From contig JAEXOU010000006.1 in assembly GCA_023439125.1 (NCBI GenBank), positions 186,001-250,000 of the forward strand: 64,000 bases of DNA, in the 5' to 3' direction. Shown piece after piece: positions 50,723 through 60,424 of the stretch (the first letter of the stretch is position 1; each line of letters begins with the position of its first letter). Source of the DNA: Bacillota bacterium (lineage in GTDB: Bacteria > Bacillota > Clostridia > Lachnospirales > Lachnospiraceae). A program made the position numbers and the translations under genes. The notes under the pieces were generated by a model. It saw only the letters and a program-made list of their open reading frames with translations, was not told the origin of the DNA and made no database searches.

Positions 50723-50764
50723 AAAATGGAGTTATTAGCTTAAGCTAATAACTCCATTTTTCTA
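50723..50764. terminator. bidirectional terminator
   Basis: A perfect 38-bp palindrome with 19-bp arms (AAAATGGAGTTATTAGCTT and its complement) lies 23 bp after the SUKH-LRR stop and between convergent genes. Confidence 0.85.
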
Positions 50765-50895
50765 GGATATCATATTTTCGCCATTCATTCACGTTTTGTA
50801 CACTTAGTTTCACAAAATTTCAGAATGATTTCTTATGGTCTCTTTAGTGACTAAGTATAGATTCAAATTCGAAGAGGAGGCACTTGCCAATATAC

Positions 50896-52788
50896 TCAGC
50901 GTAATTTTCTAAGCTGCTTCACTTTATACAATGCCTTATCACTCTTGCACATGCATTCTTCATAACGAACGTTAGGGGTAAGAGTGGTAATATAGTTGCC
51001 AAGAGAAGCGTCAACCACATATTTCTTTCCCGATGATTTATTAGCCTTTGCAATATAATCATAAAATGTTTGCTCAAAAACTTGTTCTTCTTTTCGATCA
51101 CCATTAAATATGACTGCAGCGAACTCATCACCACCCATACGGCCTGCTACTGCATATGTTTTTGCAGCAGCTTCTTTTATAGCATCAGCAATAAGACAAA
51201 TAGAGTAATCACCCTCTGGATGACCAAAATTGTCATTGATATATTTTAAACGATCCAAATCAATACCAATGAATACAGCCTTACCTTTTGCATCACATGT
51301 TGCTTTCCAAAATTTTTCAACCATAATTTCAAAACCACGTCGATTGAATATTCCAGTCAGAGGATCAATAATGCTTTGTACTTCAATCTGATTCATTAGA
51401 TTACGGATACGAATTCTCGAATATAACTCATCGATTGTAATACCCAAAGTTATATTGTAGCTATGGAAGAGAACATCAAATGTTATATTAGAATCAAAAG
51501 TCGCTACAGTATAACCTAAACATTTTTCACTATTATGGAGCATAGTTACATAATAAAAATCAACCCCGTTTGATTTGATGACGCCAGGGAGAATATCTCT
51601 TGACTGAAACACAACGTTTTGAATGCCTAGATCTTTATGATTTTCAAATGCAAAACGAAGGGTGCATTGTTTCAAAGGGTTGGAAGTAAAATTAACTTCA
51701 TTTTTATCATCCTCTTGTCCAAACAGACAAAGGTAGAACTTTTGAAGTCCATTAATATGTACAAGATCCTGAGCAAGAAGATTATGCATTTCTTCGAAAC
51801 TTCTACTGCTGGCCATATCAACAGTAAAATAATTATATTGAATTTGTTTGTCAATTAAGGCTGCTGAGTGGTTTAGTAAATTGATATCAAAGTCAGCAGG
51901 TTTTTTTTCTTGATCACCACAACCACAACTGGCTCTAAGCTTTAGAGTGGGTTCTAAATAAACAATCTTTTCCGATTTACCGCCATTGATTAAGTTATGG
52001 AGAACATCCATTGCTTTCGCTGTTATTTTCTCATAATCAATGGATACAGTAGAGATTGAAGGATTATACTCACGAGCCACTTTGGTATCATCATAACCAC
52101 TTACACAGATATCCTCTGGTATACGGTAGCCTAATTCTTTTAGTTCGTCACATAGAGCTACAGCCATGTAATCATTTGCACATATGATAGCCTGTGGAAT
52201 ATGATCAGGATCAGATACGAAATGTTCTGCAGCTTGTTTGATATATGTACGCCAAAAATCACCATGAAAAACGGCATTTGGTAAAATTTCTAAATTAGCC
52301 GATTTCATTTCTTCAAGGAAACATTGATAACGGCTTTCAGCATCTGGATGACCAGGTATGCCGCCTAGAAAACTGATTCTCGTAAATTTATGGTCATAAA
52401 TAAAATGGCGAATCATAAAGCGAATCGCTTTTTGCTCATTCGTTCCGATACTATAAAATTTTTCACTAATTCTTTTAATATAGACTACAGGAGCCTTACA
52501 ACGAGTTACAAGAAGTTCCTCAAGATGATTTTGTATGCGATTATTATTAAAGGATTCTGGAACCACAACAATACCATCTAGATTATCAAAAGGAGTAAAA
52601 TCAAGAATCTTTTCTTCCATAAGATCATAGGCTTTATCGCTAGTTGGGTTTATGTAAGAATTGAAGATGGCTAGATTATAACCATATTCCAATGCTTTTT
52701 CTTTAAGTACCCGATAAGCAATCTGCTGAAAATAATTATCTATTTTGTTTATTAATACCCCAATAGTTTTCTTATTATTTACAAGCAT
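50896..52788 (-). CDS. diguanylate cyclase with LacI-type substrate-binding sensor
   Basis: 630 residues. The first ~285 have the LacI/PurR-type periplasmic-binding fold (IGVLINKIDNYFQQIAYRVL, IICANDYMAVALCDELKELG, DICVSGYDDTKVAREY), but without the LacI helix-turn-helix or a signal peptide, so it is cytosolic. A middle region (290-455) of unknown type is followed by a GGDEF domain (~460-625). The domain has DPLTGIFNRRGFE and an intact GRMGGDEFAAVI active site; no RxxD inhibitory site precedes it. Predicted to make c-di-GMP in response to a sugar-like ligand. RBS is GGAGGGAGAAC. Confidence 0.87.
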   Translation of the reverse strand: MLVNNKKTIGVLINKIDNYFQQIAYRVLKEKALEYGYNLAIFNSYINPTSDKAYDLMEEKILDFTPFDNLDGIVVVPESFNNNRIQNHLEELLVTRCKAPVVYIKRISEKFYSIGTNEQKAIRFMIRHFIYDHKFTRISFLGGIPGHPDAESRYQCFLEEMKSANLEILPNAVFHGDFWRTYIKQAAEHFVSDPDHIPQAIICANDYMAVALCDELKELGYRIPEDICVSGYDDTKVAREYNPSISTVSIDYEKITAKAMDVLHNLINGGKSEKIVYLEPTLKLRASCGCGDQEKKPADFDINLLNHSAALIDKQIQYNYFTVDMASSRSFEEMHNLLAQDLVHINGLQKFYLCLFGQEDDKNEVNFTSNPLKQCTLRFAFENHKDLGIQNVVFQSRDILPGVIKSNGVDFYYVTMLHNSEKCLGYTVATFDSNITFDVLFHSYNITLGITIDELYSRIRIRNLMNQIEVQSIIDPLTGIFNRRGFEIMVEKFWKATCDAKGKAVFIGIDLDRLKYINDNFGHPEGDYSICLIADAIKEAAAKTYAVAGRMGGDEFAAVIFNGDRKEEQVFEQTFYDYIAKANKSSGKKYVVDASLGNYITTLTPNVRYEECMCKSDKALYKVKQLRKLR

Positions 52789-53050
52789 GTTCTCCCTCCA
52801 TTTCTTTAGTCATACTGATTCTTGTGTTGTATTCCATTAAGTTCTATTTACTATTATACTACAAATTTCGTTTTTATACACTATAATTTCCATTATCTTC
52901 TATCTGCTATTATAGACTTACTTTAATTATCATGCAATATCTAGTCGCATTATATATTTCATAAACTGTGATTTGCGTTATTAACAAGATTATATTGTAA
53001 TTTGCCACACTTTATGATGAGGAGATTTTTTTCTAATTTAGTTTAAAAGA
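52789..53050. other. intergenic region without recognised gene
   Basis: The region is strongly AT-rich and contains nothing I can identify as a gene or structured RNA. The promoter for the diguanylate cyclase gene probably lies in its first ~100 bases. Confidence 0.5.
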
Positions 53051-53464
53051 ATGAAAGATACTTAAAATAGTGAAAAATTCAAGCAAATCTTACTGGAACT
53101 TTGCCAGAAGAGTGTCCAGCCTACAGTAACAGATTGTAAATGTAGATCATCGACAGACCACTGGGAATATGTTACAATTGGTACGAAAAGACAACTAGGT
53201 TTAGAGGAGAATAAATAAGTATACAAGGGATCAACGATACGTGGTGTTCAAATTGGTGATCCTGTTGATGCAATAGATGAGAAGTATGGAAAGCAATCAG
53301 AAGATCAATATTAGACGGACACAAAATCTACAAGAACGATAACCCATAATCAGTTTACTATGGATCTATACTATTTTAATAAAACCAAGCAGATTGAGAG
53401 CATTTTTGTTGATTATGATACGAATCAGGTAATGACTGATATGGATATTAGTAGCTTTGATTAA
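53051..53464 (+). pseudogene. decayed small protein gene with three in-frame stops
   Basis: One frame stays protein-like from ATG 53051 to TAA 53462-53464 apart from stops at 53063 (TAA), 53216 (TAA) and 53312 (TAG). Readable segments include TDHWEYVTIGTKRQL, KGSTIRGVQIGDPVDAIDEK, then YGKQ and NQFTMDLYYFNKTKQIESIF, then VDYDTN. The G.(T/K)..G(V/I)(Q/K)IGD....(I/V)...YG pattern followed by L.F......I.SI resembles a common family of small exported Clostridia proteins. No signal peptide remains and no RBS precedes the ATG. I interpret it as a relic. Confidence 0.55.
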
Positions 53465-53541
53465 TAGGTTCTGCAAGTTTTTATTTGTGGACTTGGGTAG
53501 TGAAGAGGATTAAGTACAAGAAAACAAAGATAGTACATCAG

Positions 53542-54570
53542 TTATCTTCGTTTTCTTGTACTTTTTTGAATTGATAGTAATCGGTTTTCTAAACGATGAA
53601 AGTGATTGCCTATTAATGCAATTATAACACCAGAGCAAATGAAGAGAAGTCTCATAAGCATAACATATACACTATTATATGTCATAGATTCCGATACAAC
53701 TGCAGATATTGTTATAATAACAACTACATATCGATAGTCACTAAAGTAGGAATTCAGGTATCCAGCTAAAAGCATGATTAACATACGAGCTTGAGAATCC
53801 CGAATAAAAAGGAAGGAAAGAAACACTATAATAATACCGATGATTGTGCTTTTGACACGGATTTTTGCACGGTGTATGGTCTGTTCTATCGTGATTTCAG
53901 TTACAGAAAAGATGGTATATGCCATCCAACGTCCTTCTACGAATCCAAAGAGCTGATTGATAAATGTAGCAATTGTTGTAAGTACCGCTAACTTTAAAGC
54001 AAATATTATTCTAGCGAGTTTTTGCTGTTGTATCTCTTGATGACTGAGAGACTTTATAGAGGATGAGCTTTGTATGGATACATCTTGAGTTGCTTTTGCT
54101 TTCTTTTTCTTGAGTCCATGTACAAAAAACTGAAGCAACATGATGAAAACAGAACCAAATGCTAATGCTTCGATCCGTTGATAATAAACATATCCCTCAA
54201 CAGGAGCGTAGAGCATAAACAGGTACTCAAGCCCAAAGGGTATTAAAAAGCGTTTCGTTAAGTTTTCTGTGCAAATATATGCGACAGTAAAAAGTGTTAT
54301 GAAATTTAATATGACACCAAGCCAGAGATTCTTATTAGCATAATGGGCCATTACACCCATGATTACGTTAATTGCAAGGAGCCCAATAAAGTTTTTCCAT
54401 GGTTCTTTCGTTAAGTCCGTGCCTAATAATATTAGGTAAGCAGTTACGATGGTAACTCCAACCAAACTATTTTCGTCACCAAAAAAAGTTTTAAATACAG
54501 TGATGAACGAGACAATAGAGATAAATGTAATTGTATTTGGTATAAACTGCTTCTTAATTTCTTTCCACAT
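53542..54570 (-). CDS. FUSC/aromatic-acid-exporter-like membrane protein
   Basis: 342 residues. Six N-terminal hydrophobic helices (about residues 12-150) are followed by a short charged loop (KKKKAKATQDVSIQSSSS) and then a second membrane block starting FALKLAVLTTIATFINQLFG, with the VEGRWMAYTIFSVTEI region and HRAKIRVKSTIIGIIIV typical of FUSC domains. The family includes AaeB/YccS-type putative exporters. Substrate unknown. RBS is GGGAGATT. A short hairpin overlaps its 3' end. Monocistronic. Confidence 0.72.
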   Translation of the reverse strand: MWKEIKKQFIPNTITFISIVSFITVFKTFFGDENSLVGVTIVTAYLILLGTDLTKEPWKNFIGLLAINVIMGVMAHYANKNLWLGVILNFITLFTVAYICTENLTKRFLIPFGLEYLFMLYAPVEGYVYYQRIEALAFGSVFIMLLQFFVHGLKKKKAKATQDVSIQSSSSIKSLSHQEIQQQKLARIIFALKLAVLTTIATFINQLFGFVEGRWMAYTIFSVTEITIEQTIHRAKIRVKSTIIGIIIVFLSFLFIRDSQARMLIMLLAGYLNSYFSDYRYVVVIITISAVVSESMTYNSVYVMLMRLLFICSGVIIALIGNHFHRLENRLLSIQKSTRKRR

Positions 54571-54773
54571 AATCTCCCATATCCTACACTCTATCTATAA
54601 AATTTATTATGCCCAGATTTGAATGAATATATTAAGTGATTATAATGTGCACTACTCATGTAACAATTTTTGTCAAGCCTTTATTGCAATAATGAAAGGT
54701 TGGAAATAGTGTTAGAAAAGCAAGGATTTGAAGGAATAAAAAAATATGAGAAATTTTGTAAGAGATAAATTGA

Positions 54774-54794
54774 TATCACATGTAAAATGTGATA
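54774..54794 (+). promoter_or_regulatory. palindromic operator-like site upstream of the MoxR operon
   Basis: TATCACAT-gtaaa-ATGTGATA has perfect 8-bp arms, 43 bases before the moxR start and overlapping where the promoter would lie. Confidence 0.45.
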
Positions 54795-54837
54795 AAGTTT
54801 AGTAAATACCTATGAGGTTGGATTCAGGGAGGAGATA

Positions 54838-55785
54838 ATGGAAGAGTACGTGCAAAAAATTAACCAAGTTATTGCAGAGATTAAAACAGTAGTCATTGGA
54901 AAAGACGAGATTATTGCAAAAGTTATGACTGCAATCTTGGCAAAGGGACATATACTAATTGAGGATATTCCAGGAGTTGGGAAGACAACATTAGCATTAG
55001 CATTTTCAAAGGCAATGGAGCTAGAATACCATAGAATGCAGTTTACTCCAGATGTTCTACCTTCTGATGTTGTTGGTTTTAACGTGTTTGATAAAAATGG
55101 ACAAGATACCTATTTTAAAGCAGGAAGCATTTTTTGCAATATGTTTTTAGCTGATGAAATTAATCGTACCTCCTCAAAGACACAATCTGCATTATTGGAG
55201 GTTATGGAGGAAGGTCGCGTTACAGTGGATGCTGTTACTCGAGAGGTACCAAAACCTTTTGTAGTAATTGCAACTCAAAATCCGATTGGTTCTGCAGGTA
55301 CGCAGCTTCTTCCAGAATCACAGTTAGACCGTTTTATGGTTCGGTTGAGTATGGGATATCCAGACATGAGAAGTGAGGTAGAGATATTAAAGGGACGAAA
55401 TGCGGCAGACCCGATGGATTCTGTAGCTCGGGTTATTTCACGAGATGACTTATTATTACTTCAACAAGTAGTAGATCAGATTTTTGTTCATGATGCAATC
55501 TATGAGTATATAGCAGCATTAGTTATGAAAACAAGAGAACATGATTTATTACAGCTTGGTGTATCACCCCGTGGTACACTAGCATTAACTTCTATGGCGA
55601 AGGCATATGCACTTATTTGTGGAAGAACTTATGTAATACCCGATGATGTTCGTTTAATATTCAAGGATGTTACGATGCATCGATTAATTCTGAAACCGAA
55701 AGCTCGTGTAAATAATGTAACGCTAGATATGGTTATCAATCAGATTTTACAGATAGTTCCGGCTCCAAGGATGATTGTAAAGTAG
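54838..55785 (+). CDS. MoxR-family AAA+ ATPase
   Basis: 315 residues. Walker A is EDIPGVGKTTLA, Walker B is FLADEINRTSSKTQSALLEVM, sensor 1 is VIATQNPIGSAGTQLLPESQ and sensor 2 is ISPRG-type (VSPRGTLALTSMAKA). MoxR proteins act as chaperone-like ATPases, usually for the maturation of neighbouring DUF58 or VWA proteins. RBS is GGGAGGAG. First gene of the MoxR-DUF58-transglutaminase operon (14 bp to the next gene). Confidence 0.93.
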   Translation: MEEYVQKINQVIAEIKTVVIGKDEIIAKVMTAILAKGHILIEDIPGVGKTTLALAFSKAMELEYHRMQFTPDVLPSDVVGFNVFDKNGQDTYFKAGSIFCNMFLADEINRTSSKTQSALLEVMEEGRVTVDAVTREVPKPFVVIATQNPIGSAGTQLLPESQLDRFMVRLSMGYPDMRSEVEILKGRNAADPMDSVARVISRDDLLLLQQVVDQIFVHDAIYEYIAALVMKTREHDLLQLGVSPRGTLALTSMAKAYALICGRTYVIPDDVRLIFKDVTMHRLILKPKARVNNVTLDMVINQILQIVPAPRMIVK

Positions 55786-55799
55786 AATAGGAGGACAGC

Positions 55800-56996
55800 T
55801 TGATTCGAACAAAAATAATGTATTGTGGTCTCCTATTATTTTTTCTCGTCTTTTCTATTCTTTACAATAAGTACTTAACTTTTATCTTATTCATCATTAT
55901 GGGGATAGTACCAATCCTTTTGTGGATACTCTTTATGTATATTAGGAGCCATGTGGATATTCATATTAGTACAGAAGAACTTGTTTATACGAGAGGGATG
56001 CCATACGATATTAATTTATATATATCAAATCGATCAATTTTTCCTATACCTATGATAAAAATAGTGATTGAGTTTGGTAATTGTTTTCTTTCCGAGCGAG
56101 CGACAGAAACGATCATTAACTCAGTTGATGCGAAGGGAAATATATGTTTATCACTATCAGCAACCTCAAAATATTGTGGTATGCATGAGTATTGGATAAG
56201 AAAAATTAGGATTTATGATTACCTTTCAATTTTTCAATTTAGAAAAAAGAGTGAAGAGCGGTTGAGTGTAGCAATCTTACCTAATATCAATGTCATTGAA
56301 AAAACTTTAGCCATAAATAATTCAAATGTACTCGTTGAATCCGATATATTTTCATCTGTTAAAAGTGGAGATGATCCATCGGAGCTATATGGAATTCGAA
56401 CATATGAACAAGGTGACAAGATGAATCATATTCATTGGAAACTTAGTATGAAACAGGATGAGTTAATGGTAAAACAATTGGGCTTACCAATTAATTGTGC
56501 AGTTGCAATCATGGCAGATTTTTATATCGGCGAAAGATTACTAACACTAGGGCAGTTGGATGGAATTATAGAGTCAACACTCACACTTTCCCTATCCTTA
56601 GTGTATCAAGAACAGATTCATTATATAATCTGGTATGATGAACATAAAGAAAATTGTGAGAGGTTCCGTGTTGAAAAGGAAGAAGACTGTTATGAAGCAA
56701 TTTCCATCTTATATGGTTGCAAATTGAATGGGATGTCACATGATTTACTTACATACCATGAAGCACAATATGCCAAAGAGCAATATACAAATATTTTCTA
56801 TATCACGAGTTTTCTCACTGAGGAAATGCTTATAAGGCTTAATAATCAGAGAAAGTCAGCTATTACATATCTATTCTTTTTGTCAGAGCAAGATTCTGAG
56901 CAAGGAGCATTACTTCAATATAGTGAGGGATTAGGAATAAAGACACAATTACTACGTCTTTCACATATATCGGACGACTTAGTATGCGAATCATAG
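55800..56996 (+). CDS. DUF58 domain membrane protein
   Basis: 398 residues from TTG with AGGAGGACAGC upstream. Two N-terminal membrane helices (about 5-50) and a periplasmic/extracellular beta segment precede the DUF58 motif: DDPSELYGIRTYEQGDKMNHIHWKLSMKQDELMVKQ, of which only the central residues are diagnostic (R.Y..GD....I.WK). A VWA-like C-terminal part follows. Usually encoded between moxR and a transglutaminase, exactly as here. Molecular role not established; presumed partner of MoxR. Confidence 0.9.
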   Translation: MIRTKIMYCGLLLFFLVFSILYNKYLTFILFIIMGIVPILLWILFMYIRSHVDIHISTEELVYTRGMPYDINLYISNRSIFPIPMIKIVIEFGNCFLSERATETIINSVDAKGNICLSLSATSKYCGMHEYWIRKIRIYDYLSIFQFRKKSEERLSVAILPNINVIEKTLAINNSNVLVESDIFSSVKSGDDPSELYGIRTYEQGDKMNHIHWKLSMKQDELMVKQLGLPINCAVAIMADFYIGERLLTLGQLDGIIESTLTLSLSLVYQEQIHYIIWYDEHKENCERFRVEKEEDCYEAISILYGCKLNGMSHDLLTYHEAQYAKEQYTNIFYITSFLTEEMLIRLNNQRKSAITYLFFLSEQDSEQGALLQYSEGLGIKTQLLRLSHISDDLVCES

Positions 56997-57009
56997 GGGG
57001 AGAATTTTC

Positions 57010-59619
57010 TTGAGTAAAGTTAAAATAGATCATGGTGTTACAATTGACAATCGAATTCGCATTACATCGGGATTTCTTAGTAGTCACCCTTTCCTATATT
57101 TTTTATTTAAGTTTATTTTCATACTGATTGGAACCTTAGCTATCCTTTATAGTTGGATTATCGGTATGGATTTATATATTGATGAGAGAACATTCTTAGT
57201 TGTGACAATCATTTCTGTTATGATTTTTACACTGATGCAGGAATATCCAAAGGCTAAAATATATATTTCACTCATTTATTTAGTATTATTGATGGTTAGC
57301 TGCTATCATTATTGGGAATATCTTCAGAATGGATTTTACTGTTTGGAGAATGCATTTATAAAGTATGCAGCTCTATATTATAACGTAAATCCATTTCGAT
57401 ATGTTGTTTCTTTGGACCCATATAAATCGACTACGATATTACTTCTACTGATCACTCAGATGGTAGGTTTTATTGTGTCTGTTGAAGTGTATAAGCATTA
57501 TATGAGATCCATCTATATGTTCTTGATCTTTTTATTTTATGGTACGTTACTAGCACTTGGTATCATTCCGAATGGTGTATGGATGATTATTTTGGTTATT
57601 GTATATTCATGTATGAGAACGATGGACCGAATTTCGAGTGGAATGCAACACCGATTCTTACATAGGGGTGGAATACAAGAAGCTAATGCGGATGGAAAAC
57701 TTCGAATACGCATACACTCAGCAATTGCCATGAGTGCTATTTTTCTTGTTGCTTTTTTGATAGCGCGTATCATGATATCGCCATACTTTTATGACAATAA
57801 ACTCAATTTAGTGGATACAAAGAAAGATTTGCAAAAGGCGATGAAAGAGTTTTCGCTTTCAGAAACGATCGAGGATGCAAAGAAAAAATGGAATGAAGTG
57901 AATCCATTCCAGTCATCAAAACCAAATTTCTCAGGTGGATTAGATAGTGGGAAACTTGGAGATGTTGGTAGCATATCATTTACAGGGGAGGTTGCATTAA
58001 AGGTTGCGTTAAACTCTAATATTAACTATTTGTATATGAAGGGGTTTGCAGGTTCAGTATATTTAAGTGATGAATGGGCTCAGCTATCCGAGAATGATAT
58101 CAAAGAGTATGAAAGTATCCAAGAGGAGTTTGGAGATTCTTCTCTGAATGCAGAAACACTGTTATATCATTGGATACATCTAGCTAAAACTTATGGAGTC
58201 CGCCGGAAATCTGATGATATGGATAATCTTATTCCTAATATTTCAATGAACCAAAGTGATATTAGCGTTAAATATGAAAATGCAAATAAAAAATTCTTAT
58301 ATGCTCCCTATATCTGCAATTTTCAGGATGTAGGAGAGTTAGAATATGTTGGGGCTTCTTACTTCCGCCCAGTAAATGATAAGCTAGATAACTATGTATT
58401 TACCAGCAATTTTGTAAGTTATGACACGGGTACAAACATGAATGATTTTATGTCACTCATGGCATTCAACCAGCGTAATTATGAATTGGAAGTACCAGAC
58501 TATTATTATAGTAATTTTAGTGAATACGAGCGTAATTATCGCACTTTTGTATATGACGTGTACACACGACTTCCAAAAGAAGGTCTTGAACAGCTTAAGA
58601 GTGTGGATTTAGGTGTTTCTGATTCAGATAATGATTATACATATCAAACGATTATGAAAGTAATTGAGTATTTGAGAGAGAATACAAGTTACTCACTTTC
58701 ACCGGGTGTGCCTCATACAAATCAGGATTTTGCAGAGTACTTTTTATTTGATGCAAAAAAGGGATACTGTTCTCATTATGCAACAGCTGCTGTTCTGTTA
58801 TTGCGCAATTATGGGGTGCCTGCGCGCTATATCGAGGGCTATATTGTAACAAGAGAAGACATTCGAAAAGGCGATTTAGGAACGAAAACTGATTATAGTG
58901 TTGCAACTATTCGAGATTATAATGCACACGCGTGGATTGAGGTTTATTTCGATGGGATTGGATGGATACCAGTAGAAGTAACGAACGGTTATAGTGAAGA
59001 TGGAACAATGAATTTGCTGCCTCAAATTGAAGAGAGTGATGAGGCTACACCAACTGTAGTTGCTGAAGAGCCAACAAAGTCACCAGTAACGATTTCTCCA
59101 TCTATAACGACAATACCGACACAAAAACCAAGCATAGTTCCAACAATAACTCCAGTAATTGAAGTTAAAGAAAAAGATGGAGATAACTCAATTCCAATCG
59201 GACTTATGATTTTCATCTTTAGTTTTGGCAGTGTTGCAGTGATAATCACTAGCCTTTATGTTCGATATCAGGTTCGAAAGAGAACTCGGTTACAGTTATT
59301 AACAAAGGGAACCCCAAGCCAGCAGGTAATTGCAAATTATCTTGCAATCGAACGTATTCTAAAAATGCTAAAGATATTTAAAGCAGAAGCTCAGACTTAT
59401 GAAGAGTTTGCAACGCAAGCGTTAATTCAATGTGACTTACTACCAGAGACTTTTCAAGATATAGTTTCACTTGCGTTAAAAGCAAATTTCTCAAAAGAGG
59501 AGATCACAATACAGGATAGAAATTGTATGTATGAATACTATCATAAATTCCGAAACAACTACTATAATAGCCAGTCAAAGAAAAAGCAATTTCTATTAAA
59601 GTATTGGGAAGTAATATAA
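57010..59619 (+). CDS. membrane transglutaminase-like protein with DUF4129-like tail
   Basis: 869 residues, TTG start, AGGGGGAGAA upstream. Six or more N-terminal helices (about 25-260), then a long extracytoplasmic region with the transglutaminase core domain around 545-660. The catalytic Cys587 is in KKGYCSHYATAAVLLL and His640 in YNAHAWIEVYF; the Asp position of this group is taken by Glu in WIPVEVT, as is common in clostridial members. A threonine/proline-rich linker (SPVTISPSITTIPTQKPSIV) leads to a last membrane helix (~735-755) and a cytoplasmic DUF4129-like tail. Predicted thiol transglutaminase or peptidase acting at the surface. Confidence 0.9.
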   Translation: MSKVKIDHGVTIDNRIRITSGFLSSHPFLYFLFKFIFILIGTLAILYSWIIGMDLYIDERTFLVVTIISVMIFTLMQEYPKAKIYISLIYLVLLMVSCYHYWEYLQNGFYCLENAFIKYAALYYNVNPFRYVVSLDPYKSTTILLLLITQMVGFIVSVEVYKHYMRSIYMFLIFLFYGTLLALGIIPNGVWMIILVIVYSCMRTMDRISSGMQHRFLHRGGIQEANADGKLRIRIHSAIAMSAIFLVAFLIARIMISPYFYDNKLNLVDTKKDLQKAMKEFSLSETIEDAKKKWNEVNPFQSSKPNFSGGLDSGKLGDVGSISFTGEVALKVALNSNINYLYMKGFAGSVYLSDEWAQLSENDIKEYESIQEEFGDSSLNAETLLYHWIHLAKTYGVRRKSDDMDNLIPNISMNQSDISVKYENANKKFLYAPYICNFQDVGELEYVGASYFRPVNDKLDNYVFTSNFVSYDTGTNMNDFMSLMAFNQRNYELEVPDYYYSNFSEYERNYRTFVYDVYTRLPKEGLEQLKSVDLGVSDSDNDYTYQTIMKVIEYLRENTSYSLSPGVPHTNQDFAEYFLFDAKKGYCSHYATAAVLLLRNYGVPARYIEGYIVTREDIRKGDLGTKTDYSVATIRDYNAHAWIEVYFDGIGWIPVEVTNGYSEDGTMNLLPQIEESDEATPTVVAEEPTKSPVTISPSITTIPTQKPSIVPTITPVIEVKEKDGDNSIPIGLMIFIFSFGSVAVIITSLYVRYQVRKRTRLQLLTKGTPSQQVIANYLAIERILKMLKIFKAEAQTYEEFATQALIQCDLLPETFQDIVSLALKANFSKEEITIQDRNCMYEYYHKFRNNYYNSQSKKKQFLLKYWEVI

Positions 59620-59761
59620 AAAAAGGTATAATTTATATTTTATTTATGATACAATGTAGTTACAGATACTTCTGACAGATAAATAATTGATTTGACAACT
59701 TCTTTGATTTTACATAATTATTTGTTACACTTGTCAAAGGGTTTGGGAATGGAGGTTTACT

Positions 59762-60373
59762 ATGAACAAGGTTATCACAATAAGCAGACAATATGGCAGC
59801 GGTGGACGGGAAATTGGTTCAAAACTTGCTGATAAACTGGGAATACCATTCTATGATAATGAGATTATTACAAGAGCAGCAAAAGAAAGTGGATTTGCTG
59901 AGGCAGCATTTGAGAATGCAGAAAGTAAAGCAACAAACAGTTTACTATATTCAATTGCAATGGGGATGAACTCCTATGGAAACCAAGAGCTTGGATTTTC
60001 TCATCTATCTTTAGATGACCGAATCTATCTTGCACAATCCGATGTGATTCGAAAAGTGGCAGCAGAAGGTCCATGCGTGATTGTAGGACGATGTGCAGAT
60101 TACATCCTAAAGGATATGAAGAATGTATTAAATGTTTTTATCTGGGCGGATGTTGCCTTTCGTATACAACGTGCGATTGAGGTAGATCATTTATCACCTA
60201 ATAAAGCACAAGAAAACATTTTAAAGATTGATAAGAGAAGAGCAAATTACTATAATTATCATGCAAGTGAAAAGTGGGGCAGAGCAGAGAACTACCATCT
60301 CTCCATTAAGAGTAATGCGATTGGTATTGACAACAGCGTAGACTTAATCATAAAGTTTGTTAACCATAGCTAG
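59762..60373 (+). CDS. cytidylate kinase-like family protein
   Basis: 203 residues. The P-loop is ISRQYGSGGREIGSKLADKL and the acceptor region GIPFYDNEIITRAAKESG, both typical of Cytidylate_kin-like proteins. VIVGRCADYIL and DKRRANYYNYHASEKWG also fit. These proteins resemble CMP kinase, but their substrate has not been settled. RBS is TGGAGGTTTAC. A TTGACA-17-TAATTA promoter-like sequence lies at 59691-59719. Own terminator downstream. Confidence 0.85.
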   Translation: MNKVITISRQYGSGGREIGSKLADKLGIPFYDNEIITRAAKESGFAEAAFENAESKATNSLLYSIAMGMNSYGNQELGFSHLSLDDRIYLAQSDVIRKVAAEGPCVIVGRCADYILKDMKNVLNVFIWADVAFRIQRAIEVDHLSPNKAQENILKIDKRRANYYNYHASEKWGRAENYHLSIKSNAIGIDNSVDLIIKFVNHS

Positions 60374-60385
60374 AATGAATTATTG

Positions 60386-60415
60386 GGTGGTTGTTTAATA
60401 CAGCCACCTTTTTTA
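60386..60415 (+). terminator. terminator after the cytidylate kinase-like gene
   Basis: GGTGGTTG-tttaata-CAGCCACC stem with TTTTTTA, 12 bp after the stop codon. Confidence 0.82.
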
Positions 60416-60424
60416 GTAATTTAA

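Noticed and set aside
57010..59619. Loss of transglutaminase catalysis because the Asp is Glu in WIPVEVT
   Set aside because: The same GW.PVEVT form is, to my knowledge, usual in clostridial members of this family, while Cys587 and His640 are intact.
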